From contig JASANC010005454.1 of NCBI GenBank assembly GCA_030248135.1, positions 1 to 64,000 of the forward strand: a DNA stretch of 64,000 bases, given 5' to 3'. The position numbers were made by a program, and so were the translations under genes. This stretch comes from Theristus sp. LFF4_11 (Eukaryota > Nematoda > Chromadorea > Monhysterida > Xyalidae). The first letter of the stretch is position 1. Each line of letters opens with the position of its first letter. The notes beneath the pieces were generated by a model that was not told where the DNA came from, did no database searches, and was given only the letters and a program-made list of their open reading frames with translations. This document shows positions 32,169-42,942 of the stretch, piece after piece.

Positions 32169-32683
32169 GGTGGGGGGGTAGACCCCCCCACAGAAAATTT
32201 TGAAAAAATGCACCCCCCCCCATGGGACCCCCATGGGGGGGTCCCACGTTACCATAGGTTGGTGGACCCCCCCTCACTTTTTGGTCGGCACCCCCCCCCC
32301 CATAGTTGTTCCAGAGCCGAGGGGTTGGGGGGGGGGCCGATATAGATAGCTGGAGCAAACTTTCCAGATAGATAGATAGCTGGAAAATTTGGGGGGGGGG
32401 GCCGCGGGGGGGCCATGTGACTTTGGGGGGGGGCCGGTCAAAATTTTGAAATTTCATAGATAGATAGTTAAAACGCAAAAAAGCTATAAAAACAGCAAAA
32501 TAATGCTAAAAATACACTAAAAATCAAGTATAAACGCGTATTTTACCTAAAATTAGCAAAATTTTTAAGAATTACGAGCAAAAATGGTCAATTTTTGTCA
32601 AAAATTGACTTATTTTATGTCTTCGAAGACAAAAATTTTCAGATAGATAGCTGGCTGAAATTTTTTTTTTAGATAGATAATAG

Positions 32684-33569
32684 GGCCTTTAACAAAACCA
32701 CGGAGGCAACACGGAACACGGAGGCTGCACGCTTAACAAAACCACGGAGGCAACACGGAGGCAGCGTGCAGCTAAAGTGACCCATATTTTATATGCACAC
32801 AACACGCTGTCACCTTTAACAAACCACGGGGGGGATTTGGGGAGATTTGGGACAGGACAATCTGTCCCCAAAAAATTTATGTTTTTGTCAAATAAATAAA
32901 TAAATAAAAGCCAAAGCAAAGCTAAATGTCAAAACTAGATTCAAGGATTACGGTAGCTCTCAACGGGTCTCGACACGATTTTTAAAACGTCCCTGATTTC
33001 CAGCAAAAGCTACTCTATTGGTGGACACGTTCAATGATTGCAACAGTCTTGGAGTTCGGGCACACGGGTTACGGTACCGTAGTTTTGGGTCTTCTTGACA
33101 CGAAGTTGCTGAAAACTACTTTGTTTCTTGCGATAACAGTTGAAACCATTTAGAAACATGCCGCATTATCACAGAACGTCAAAAATCGGGTTTTAGGAGT
33201 ACGGTAACTCTGCTGTGGGTCTCGACGCGATTTTTTTAAACTGCCTTTTATTGCCAGGAAAATACTAATTGATGACACCGTTCACATGATTGAAACAACT
33301 GTTATCACAGTAGTTTTCAGCAACTTCGTCAAGACCGAACTACAGCTACCGTAACCCGTGGGACCTTACTTCAGAATATGACTGTTTTATCCAATCATTG
33401 AACGGTATCCACCATTCTAGTAACAGTTCTTGGCAATAAAAGAACGTTTTAAAAAGTGTCGAGACCCAGCGAGTTACGTCTCTTAAACCCGATTTTTGAC
33501 GTTCTGTGATATGCGGATGTTTCTAAATGGTTTCAACTGTTATTCGCAGAACAAAGTAGTTTTTTTTTT
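32684..33569. repeat. Insertion X in G3: tandem and inverted units
   Basis: It is flanked by GATAGATAATAG at 32672-32683 and 33570-33581, extended by T runs. It contains repeated CTTTAACAAAACCACGG near the left and an AAAT microsatellite near 32890-32907. Three related units of 150-200 bp follow: 32940-33110 and 33110-33330 direct, 33350-33560 inverted (shared GGGTCTCGACNCGATTTTT, CAGTTGAAACCATTTAGAAAC). Class unknown. Confidence 0.65.
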
Positions 33570-33643
33570 GATAGATAATAGCTGAGCCAAAAAACTGTTT
33601 GATAGAGATAGATTCGAAAATTTTTTTGGGGGGGGGGCCGGCC

Positions 33644-34186
33644 CAGTACCGTGGGCGAGGGGGGGTGGGGGGGTACACCCCCCCCCCCCGAGCACCAGAG
33701 ACCGGCGGGTGGGGGGGGGGGGGGGGGGCACCGTGCCACCCCCCCTAAAACCGGGCACCCCCCCATCGGACCCCCCCCCTCGAAAATTTGGCCGACACCC
33801 CCCACACCCCCCATGAAATTTTGTCTGGCGGAGACCCCCCCCCCAAAATTTTTTTCGAAAATCATGATTTTTTGTCTATAAAGTCCATAATATAAGCTGA
33901 ATATATGATAACTTGACCATCTTCATTGTAATTTCAACGATTTTGCAGCAAAATTTAGCGTTTTTCCTTCAAAATTTAAGCGAAAAATTATCATGGGGGG
34001 GGTGGTGGGGGTGGACCCCCCCCACAGAAAATTTTGAAAAAATGCACCCCCCCCATGGGACCCCCATGGGGGGGTCCCACGTTACCATAGGTTGGACCCC
34101 CCCCTCACTTTTTGGTCGGCACCCCCCCCCCCCACGGCACCATACCCCCCCCCCCTTCGACAAATTGTTTTGGGCCCACGGTACTG
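33644..34186 (-). mobile_element. Family K element (copy K4), nested in G3
   Basis: CAGTACCGTGGGC at 33644 and GCCCACGGTACTG ending at 34186. The duplication GGCCGGCC is at 33636-33643 and 34187-34194. It is 543 bp and intact, the innermost element of tower 2. Confidence 0.92.
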
Positions 34187-34410
34187 GGCCGGCCCCCCCC
34201 CCAGGCCCCCCCCTAGAACCACTATGCCCCCCACGGCACCATACCCCCCCCCCTTCGAAAATTGGTTTAAGCCCACGGTACTGTCCGATGGGGGGGGTGC
34301 CCGGGGGGTGGCACGGTGCCCCCCCCACCCGACGGTCTCTGGTGCTCTGGGGGTGTGTACCCCCCCTTCACCCCCCCCCCGCCCACGGTACTGACTAAAA
34401 CAACATTTAA

Positions 34411-34435
34411 TTTATTTCATGATTTACTTTTTATT
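34411..34435 (-). promoter_or_regulatory. Poly(A) signals of the STUM-family gene
   Basis: Two AATAAA on the minus strand (34435-34430 and 34416-34411) lie about 70 and 90 nt after the stop at 34504. They are the nearest candidates for its 3' end and sit immediately beside the K2 insertion. Confidence 0.5.
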
Positions 34436-34503
34436 TCTATCAACCATTTTTCAGAAATACAAAAATACAAAATCAAAAAACATAAGCAACATTCGCTTTC
34501 TTT

Positions 34504-37500
34504 TCATCTTGACTGTGGAGCAGCGGTCATTTTTCGCGCTGCTTCTTTGTGTGTTCTAATCACCGACTTCACATTGCTGCGATGTAGAATCGTGTTCTTG
34601 GTGAGGATTTCGAGGGCTTGCGTCGTCGTCTCTTCCGTTCGCTGCTCCAGTACCGCTTGACGATAGACAGCTGCAAAAGGCATCACGTTTGGTTTGTGCT
34701 TGTTTGAGCTTTGTTTCAATTGAAAGAAGTGAACTTGATTACAACCTAGATTCATAGTTGTTCCAGAGCCGAGGGGTTGGGAGGGGGGCCGATATAGATA
34801 GCTGGAGCAAATTTTCCAGATAGATAGATAGCTGGAAAATTTTGGGGGGGGGCCGCGGGGGGGGCTTGTGACTTTGGGGGGGGGCGGTCAAAATTTTGAA
34901 ATTTGATAGTTAGATAGCTAAAACGCTAAAAAGCTATAAAAACAGCAAAATAATGCTAAAAATACACTAAAAATCGAGTATAAACGCATATTTTACCTAA
35001 AATTAGCGAAATTTTCAATAATTACGAGCAAAAATGACCAATTTTGGTCAAAAATTGACTCATTTTGTGTCTTCGAAGACAAAATTTTTTAGATAGATAG
35101 CTGGCTGAGAAATTTTTTTAGATAGCTAATAGCTGAGCCGAAAAAACCTGTCTGATAGAGATAGATTCGAAAAATTTTTGGGGGGGCGGCCCCCCCAGGC
35201 CCCCCCCCCTAGAACAACTATGCCTAGATTTGTTAAAAACAGTGAAGTCGATTGCATTGCAAACTGGAGTCCTCCAAGCGCAAACGCTTTGGTTTTTGAA
35301 CACAAATATTGGATTATCAATTGGTGAACTTGACTTTCGGATAGACTTGTTGTCTAAGTTCAGTTCAACGTCGGCTTGTTGCGAGCGAAATCGCACTTGT
35401 GTCCAGCACTCGCTGTGACAGTCTGCCGGCAACCCACAAAGCAAAAAATAACTGAAGTTAATAAATAAAGGTGTTCGTGAATTGCGCCCATCTAGCTTAT
35501 AGAGCCTACCGCAGTAAAAAAAAAACAGTTGCGTTGTGGTCGATCAGACGTTGGAATGCAATTAAAAAAAACGATTCGAAGAAAATGTTGTTTCACAGGT
35601 CCCAACCTGCATGCATGATCAACAAGCCACTCCAAGTGACTGCCCAGAACCAGCCAACAAAGAAGAACGTCACGGTCATAAACTGCGACACGCCGACGAA
35701 GAAATTTATGGCAAACGTACTGAATCGACGGCACTCCGTGAAACGCACACGAGGCAGACCAAAGCAGAGGCCGGCCACGCCGCTCAGGATTGTGCCTGCA
35801 CGTTCGGCTTCATTCATTGGTAGTAATTTTTATTTAATTTTTTTTAATTTTGGATCAGATTCAACTTACAGTGAAATGTGGGTTTCCAATCCAATCCATA
35901 TGCACTTTTCAGTTGTGTCCCTTCCCTTCATGCGTAAAATTTTTCACCACGCTTTTTAATTTGCATGTGCAATGCGTCCATTCATATTCAAAAATGCTTG
36001 TTACCAATTCCTGGTCCGAAAATATTCACGGCCATGCAGAACAGAGCCAACGAAAATGGCAGATAGGGAATGGCGTCGTGGATCAGTGAGTCTGCAATCG
36101 GCATTTCAGGCAGATTCAGTCCGTGGTTCTTGTCGGCGCCTTGCTTCGTTTGTCCCTCGTCGCCTCCGTAGCCGAGAGTGTTCACAGCCTGCGCTAGACC
36201 GGCACTGTGCGCGTCGTATTCCGCATCCTGTGCAACGCATGAGACACGACAGGTTGGTCACGTTTCACAACTCGCGCAGCTGTATTGTGTGCTGTCGCAA
36301 ACCGTTACCTGTTGCTGTCGCAATCTTTTACACTGCTCACCGGAGCTTCAATAAATAATTGACTTGGTCGGCAACTGCAGGGTGAACCGTAAGTAGTATG
36401 TGAAACCTTAAAGCGCCTCATCTAGCTTTTTTCCAATTTTCAATTTCGCACGATTTTTTTTGCATTTAAATTACTTAAACCCGAATTTACCTAATCCTAA
36501 TCCTCATCTAATTTTTTAGCCAAATGACTTGAGTTTTAGACTTTCTGCATTAAAACGTGTTGCATATAACGGTGGCACAAGTCCCGGCACATGACCAAAT
36601 TTTGATATTTCGAGTTTTTGTGCCCAAACCAACCTACTTGGGGTACTTATTACGCATACCAATTTTTTAAGCAAAACTAGTGTTCGTTACAAACAAATTT
36701 ACATTTTGGACAGATTTTGGTCAAATTTTGACCTTCAGAAAACGTTTTTTTTGGTTTTAGGGAGTTCAAATCAAAAATCTTTATTTTACCACGTTATTCA
36801 GCGCATTTGTCTGGGTATGTACCATATTTTTATACCCTGTACTCAAAGTAAGTTTCAGCATGATACCGGTTTTTTACCGGTAAAAAACGCGTATTTATAC
36901 ACGTTTTTTACCAAGGCAAAAATTGGTGCCTTGAAAAAAAAACGGGAAAAAACCGTTTCCGTATTTTTTCGGTTTTTTTTCAATTTTGGACTGTTAGTTT
37001 TTATAACATTTTTCACTCGTTTCGCAACTTCACTCGTGACTTGTGCTAGTTGTGCACTAAATTGACACTGATGTTTTGAAAGAACTGTTAAGCGAGGTGC
37101 AAGAATCGGCTGGAGCTGCCGAGCTGAGCTGAAATATCCAAAAATTCCAAATGCCACTCAAAATTGTCTTTCTTACACGATTACTGATTTATTTTCTTTT
37201 TGATCTGAATTGAGTCTTAATCCAGGGTTTCATGTGTTCCTGTCCGGTGAAAATGCTGAAATTTTTTTCTTGTGTAATTGGTGAAATATAAACGATTGAG
37301 CAAAAGATAATGTTCGATTTATTGCTGACCTTTTGGGTTTTCAAGCCCAAACAAAATTTATTTTATTTGTTGGTGCACGATATTTTGAACAAAGCATTCT
37401 GAAAGCTGTTTTCACAAATCTTGGTTCAAGTTGACAGTCGGCTGCAAAAAATATGTGGCTTTTTACAACTTTTAGCTTTCGTTTTTTTTTCGGTAAAATT

Positions 37501-37903
37501 ACCGTAATTTTACCGGTAAAAATACGGTTTTTTACCACGATTTGAAAAAAACGGTATTTTGCCAACCCTACTCATAACACCCAGAGCTTCAAAATCCGGC
37601 AATTTCAGTGATGCCAAAAGATAGCCCAGATTCTCTGCAACATGCAAAAAAAGAATCTATGGATAAACGTACCGGATCGGTAAGTATGCCCTGAGCACGT
37701 CCATAAGCGATCACGTGCTTCAGATTCACCTTGACCAACTTCCATCCACGCGGCAACTCCTCGCCCCTCAACGTTGCCGAACTCAACTTTCTCGTTGAAC
37801 TTTTGTGATGCGCAGAGCCGCCGGTGCGCGTATGATGGCCGTGCGGTGGCACTGGGTGCACCGTGTTCTTGCGCATGTTGAATGTCGTCATTTTGCGAGA
37901 CAT
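34504..37903 (-). CDS. SPEC3/STUM-family membrane protein
   Basis: Four exons: 37903-37673, 36227-36005, 35795-35607, 34670-34504; 269 codons plus stop, in phase. The basic N-terminal region (His/Thr/Arg-rich) is followed by the SPEC3/Stum domain at about residues 130-215: HDAIPYLPFSLALFCMAVNI with FGPGIGTILSGVAGLCFGLP, then FAINFFVGVSQFMTVTFFF and GWFWAVTWSGLLIMHAG. Human STUM shows the same pattern (IPYMPF...NTFVPGLGT...VGWIMSIFWGMDMV). Two to three membrane segments are apparent. The founding Drosophila member is required for mechanosensory transduction in proprioceptive neurons. The C-terminus (LEQRTEETTTQALEIL...) is hydrophilic. Exon 3 ends at a GTTGGG donor; intron 3 carries a recent family G insertion. 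The name stum is tempting, but orthology against other SPEC3 members is not settled. Confidence 0.88.
34753..35222 (+). mobile_element. Family G element (copy G4) in intron 3 of the STUM-family gene
   Basis: CATAGTTGTTCCAGAGCC at 34753 and CTAGAACAACTATG ending at 35222. The duplication CCTAGATT is at 34745-34752 and 35223-35230 (perfect). This copy sits in unique host DNA, so it fixes the element boundaries independently of the nested towers. Confidence 0.95.
36850..37575. repeat. Possible degraded element in STUM intron 1
   Basis: ACCGGTAAAAA-type motifs occur inverted near 36868-36912 and 37485-37545. The right side ends TTTTGCCAACCCTA (37558-37571), resembling a hAT-type terminus (TAGGGTTGG on the other strand). 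I find no matching left terminus or duplication. Confidence 0.4.
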
Positions 37904-40900
37904 TTTTGGACACGTTTTCAGGAAAATTTTAATTACATAGGCTGCGTTGACGTTGATTAGCGGTGACGTTTTTGAGTGAGCTGCCGGCGATAGGCTTTAA
38001 AATGGTGTTGCACTTCCAAAATTTCGAACGCCGCAGAAATATAAAAAGGTCCCAAGTTCCGTTACTGTGTTATAGTTTAACTACTTTTTAACCAATGGAT
38101 TGAGTAATAAAATAGATTATTGTGCCAAAACCTATTGAAAGAATTAAAAAGTATATTCTAATTTTTTCTACTCGCAGGGGCAAGCTTTTTTCTTTAGTGG
38201 CGTTTACCCTTAAGTAACATGCGAATTGGTATATCGTTCAATCATGTGTCATAAGACCCGGGTGTCAACTTGTACTCTATATATCAGCAAATTTATTGCG
38301 TAAAACGCCACATCAATTCATCTCTGTCTTTAGCTTGCGCATGCATTGTCTTTTGTAATCGGTTGCATAACTTCCGGAGCAGTTGGTTCATAACTCTCGT
38401 GTGTCACCTTTACATAAGGATACTGCTTGACAACGAACAATTTGCAGCCTGCTTGGCAGTATTTGAGTTTTTCAACTGAAGTGATCAACAAAAATTTCAG
38501 TTGCTTGTTTGTGGGGCTTGATGATAAGGACGTGGTTGGTTTTGGCACAAGAGGTGGATCATGAAAAACTCGCAACCATGCAACAACTTGTGCTTATTAT
38601 ACATGTTTGTATATGCACATTTTTATCTCATAACTTCAACTTTCATACACCTTCTTAGCGTTTTCGGTGTTATCGAATGCTTTTTTGATTAAAAAAACCG
38701 CATGGCTCGTCCCTTTTTTTTCGACACCGAATAATTTTATTGTGTATGCCAATGCTATTACAACATTCGTGAAGTAATCATAAAACAATATGCAAGCGCT
38801 GTCAAAGAACACTATTGTAAAAGTGTCAATACACTTCCTGTTCATCTGCTACATTAAAATCACTGCACTGCTTTTCGTACGTTCTTCATTTTCCCTTGTT
38901 TAGATAAAGTAAAATAAATTTTTTTGCGGAAAAACTTGCACAGAAACAGAACACACACAGGAAACAAGACAACAAACACAAAGAGACCGAAACAAAACAC
39001 ACGTAATCATTGACAAATTCTCCAATCCTCTTGTCTTATGAATTCTCTCAGTCGAAAAAGCTCAAAAACGCCAATGCAAATAAAAAATGGTTTAGACAAA
39101 GTTACAGACTTTGAAACCAAAATTGTGTACTGTATAACATGAAAACCACACAGCATCATGTGTTAAAACCCCTAAAATTTGTTTACTGCACTTTATTCTG
39201 CAAATGAATTAGCGAGTGTGGTAAACCAAACTATTGGAACAAAGTATCAAGCCTGCACTGCTACACAACTAGCGAAGACAAATTTTGAAGATATTAAAAT
39301 TTGTGTGGCTTTTCAAGAAAAGACAAAACAACCTGCGTGTCAGAAAAGCGTCATTTTGGCCTGTGCTAGGTTGGTGCTACACAAAGACAGCAAGTATGGT
39401 GAGAAGCAACAACAACAGCGACAGAAATAACGTTAAACAAAATAGAAAATCACTCAAACAACAGTAACCTGGCATTAAAAGCATGTGATTATTTCTAAAA
39501 TCAGACTCATAAGAACGAACGTGGATGTGGTCCCGAAAAAAAACATTTATACTGATTTTAATTCAAAGCGCCAATAAATATTTTGACAAGTTAATATACC
39601 AGCCACTTGGTAAAAACAAAATTATTTTCTAAGCATTTTCGTACTGTAGTTTGTGGCAGAGTAAAGAACAGCTGGTATAAAGCGGTATAAGTTTGGCAGT
39701 TTTAACACTTACAGTATCTAAGTTTAAACAGTCTTAACAGTGACTATTTTATTCACCATCAAACACAAAAGTTCTTGTTAAAGATATAGACGAAAGCATT
39801 CTAGATACACTCAGCAGAGCTGGAACACCGTATTGAACAACCGTGAAAAATTTTTGAAACGTCGTTTTTCTGTCTTGGCGGTTTTGTCGTTTTTTAAAGT
39901 TTTGTCGCGTTTTGTTGCCAGGAATCCTCAGTCGACGTTTGAATGATCTGCAAAAAAAGAAATGGTTAAACTAATATTTTTGAATAGTATATGTGAAACG
40001 CTCAAAAAGCAGAAAAACTATAAATTTCGCCAAATCGGTGAAACACTGCATAAACCACACGCATAACTTTTGTGTTATTGTTTTTTTAAATTTTGGGCAA
40101 CGTGTTAGTGGAACTGAAAATCATTCCGCATTTAAAAAGTACAGTAGTTTCGGTTACCATGGCGGGTTTTTCGATTTTTGTGGTGGCATGTAATTACGAT
40201 ATCTCTTGTTGTATCCTATCAGCAATTGCTATTATTCTGTCAATTTTTTTTAAATTTCAACTTTTTGCAAGTAATGCGTCCGTATCATTCAAACACCCAT
40301 GCACCTTGGGTTATTATAAAAGCAAACACGCAGCATACAAAAACAACAAACACCAACTTAATTAATGAAATGAATAAGTAAAATTATAGAGATCACAGCA
40401 AATGTGCAGCACTATAGCCATGCTTGTGTTCTAGCAGCAAAACAACACACCACTGCCCACAACACTTGACAAAAAAATCTAAAAATAAGAAAGAAATCAA
40501 AATAAAACTGACTGTTAAATCAGCAACAGAAAATTTACCTTCCCTTCAAATTTTTGTATCAAAAAAACAAAAAAAACAATACTTGCCCTGTTGTAATTCT
40601 GCATTAATGTTTGTCTGCTCCAAGCAAATGAGATGAGCTAAATAAAAAGCATGATGGTGATTAGCGTGTACAGCGTCTATGACAGATCCATTTCTGCTAC
40701 GTTAGCACAGGTTGGAATGGCGGCAGAAATCGTGGGTGTGCCCAGTACAACAGAAACCTGATGCACGTCTGTTCCAAATTATAAGTGCTATAACAATTCG
40801 TGTTTTGATGCATTATGTCATGTGTTTTATTTAAAAATACTTTTTAATGCGTCCCTTTAGTGTTATATGTTTGTGCGTTTTGAATTTTTTCAAAAGAGTC

Positions 40901-42942
40901 TGTTTTTGAAAATCTCTCCGTGAGCTAAAACTTGTACTTGTTATTTACAACTGAAGCATCCGAAAAGTACTTTAACAACACAAAATACTCACACACGCAT
41001 GCAAATCTATAAAATGTGTACAAAACAAAAAACGAGAATTATTTTGCCGCATATTTTAAAACATAAAAGCAAACACGATGTAATCGCCCATCACTAAATG
41101 AAGTTGCAATTCATCTACATTTGTAGCTCATATTAGTTGTTCCGAATTTTTCATAAATAGTTTAAAAAGGTTTGGATGAAAATAATCATCAAAACTGAGT
41201 GCGCATGCAACGATTTTTGGTTTTCAGTTTTCTTTATCGGTTGAAAAAACATTTACAGAAAGTGAATGTGCGTGCAACGATTATTGGTTTTCATTTTTTT
41301 CTGTTAGTAAAGTTTTGAATGTACACAACGTAAAAAAAAACAAAAGTTCAGTGTATTTTGAAACAGTTTTTAGAACATATAGAACATCGACCTTCGAACT
41401 TTGCACAATGCGGTTGCCACTGCGTGGGGCTCTACACAATCTTTGTACAAATGTCGCTGATTGTCCACAAAAACGTTTGCAAAAACTCTTTTCAAATTAT
41501 GTTTGCATTCTTCTGGAATTTTTTCCAGACGATGTTGAAGTTAGTCGCAGCACAGCGGTCTTAGCGAGATTCCGTCCAGCAGTGGAAACAGAACTCCAAT
41601 TCATGTGCTCAAAGCTTTGACATTTTGAGGACACGTCGATGTTGTCAGTCATATGCGTGTTTAGTTCAACAAACCCTGATACTACGCATGCAAAACTGAA
41701 AGCGTCCACACACAAACAAAACAAAGAACGGGACACGGTCCGTAAGTGACAAAGCTAAATATACACAAAGTAAAAATGTAGAGAAGCAAAACAAAAACGT
41801 GCAAATTCCACGACAAGGACATAACACACACGGCACACATGCATGTGGAATATTTTGAAATTTGGGTTATTTGTTTGTTTTTTTTTGGGAACAGAACATC
41901 CACGCTTCACGAAGGACGCATCACATGCTTTGTGAATTTTTCTTGTTTCAATGTTGTTTTTACCCGTGTTAGTAACCGAAACTGAGTGTTCTTAACTTGT
42001 AAGTAAGTCAAATTTATTGATAACCGACGTTTTTAATTTACCTCGATCATGTTTTAAGTGATGTTGCGTGTATCTTTGTTGCTGCTGTTGTTGTTACACC
42101 AAAACGCAGGTTTCTGACTGTACCAGGCGCTGGGATGGCAGGTATGTAGTGTGTAGCAGATGCGAAGCAAGCAACGCACGTTCGAAACAGGCATGATGAG
42201 TTTAACACAGGAGTGTACAACATACAATGTATTCAAAAAATACAGGTTAATGTTAAAAGGACAAAAGGACAAGTACTTAAACCAATCAAACAAACGGTAA
42301 ATTTATGTAACAAACAAGATATCAGCTTAGGTTAAAGCGAGGCATAAATAATGTACGACGAAAGAAATTTCGGAGCAAACATGGTGTGTATCACGTATCG
42401 TTTCGGACCCGATAACAATGAATTAAATGGAATATAGTGGAAAATCGGTATTCTCAGCATGTTATACATATAATATATCCTCACAAAAGGTAACTGCTTA
42501 AAGCTATTACAATGTTCTGTATTCTCGTAATCTCCGCTACTTATATGTATGTTAAACAGATGTTCGCGTGAGTACGTGACAATTCGTTCGAACCTCAAAA
42601 TTATCAAATAATGAATTTTGTGAATCTAATAATCAAAAATAATGAATCTGGTGCGGCTTTTTTGAAAACCTCTTTAGAAAAATAAACGATCAATAATATC
42701 CGTTTTTAAGATACAGCGAAAAGAAATTCTCACGTGAAATGCAATGAAGATCGATTAAAGACACAATAAAGCTCGCAAAATGAGAAGACTATGTGCGTGA
42801 CCATAAATAACACTACACAAGAGTGTTTTGAGATGGAAAAGAACTTAAACAACAGTCAAAGTGGCTGGATGCTTGCTTATGCTTTTTTTGCGGGACAACA
42901 AGAACCGTCTAACAAGGTTTCATGGATTCGGGAAAAGTGTGG
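37904..42942. other. Five kilobases without a supported gene
   Basis: AT-rich; all frames are short and without family resemblance. The left part must contain the STUM upstream region, and the right part adjoins the stop codon of the giant ankyrin-like gene and probably carries its 3' UTR. AATAAA on the minus strand occurs at several places, for example near 42012, 40827 and 38290, so the 3' end cannot be fixed. A 30-35 bp direct repeat (TGCAACGATT-TTGGTTTTCA) occurs near 41200 and 41270. Confidence 0.5.

Larger units (their letters stand above)
32301..34226 (+). mobile_element. Family G element (copy G3), nested in K3
   Basis: CATAGTTGTTCCAGAGCC at 32301 and CTAGAACCACTATG ending at 34226. 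Both flanks are C runs, so the duplication is unreadable. It is interrupted by insertion X (32684-33569) and by K4 (33644-34186), with family order resuming after each. Confidence 0.85.
30674..34283 (-). mobile_element. Family K element (copy K3), nested in K2
   Basis: CAGTACCGTGGGC starts at 30674 and GCCCACGGTACTG ends at 34283. TCCGATG repeats on both sides (30667-30673 and 34284-34290); the eighth base is lost or blurred by a G run. It contains T-D and G3. Confidence 0.85.
30239..34393 (+). mobile_element. Family K element (copy K2), base of insertion tower 2
   Basis: The termini are CAGTACCGTGGGC (30239) and GCCCACGGTACTG (ends 34393). The duplication ACTAAAAC is at 30231-30238 and 34394-34401, perfect 8 bp separated by 4.15 kb. 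K3 splits it after TCCGATG. It ends 110 bp from the STUM stop codon. Confidence 0.92.

Noticed and set aside
32884..32910. AAATAAATAAAT run as a poly(A) signal cluster
   Set aside because: It is a simple microsatellite inside insertion X with no coding gene next to it.
29350..34400. Many 60-160 codon Pro/Gly-rich frames
   Set aside because: They fall wholly within nested K and G elements and change frame with each homopolymer length; not genes.
39179..39430. 83-codon plus-strand frame
   Set aside because: It starts with TTG, has no recognisable family, and lies in AT-rich non-coding sequence without splice or promoter context.
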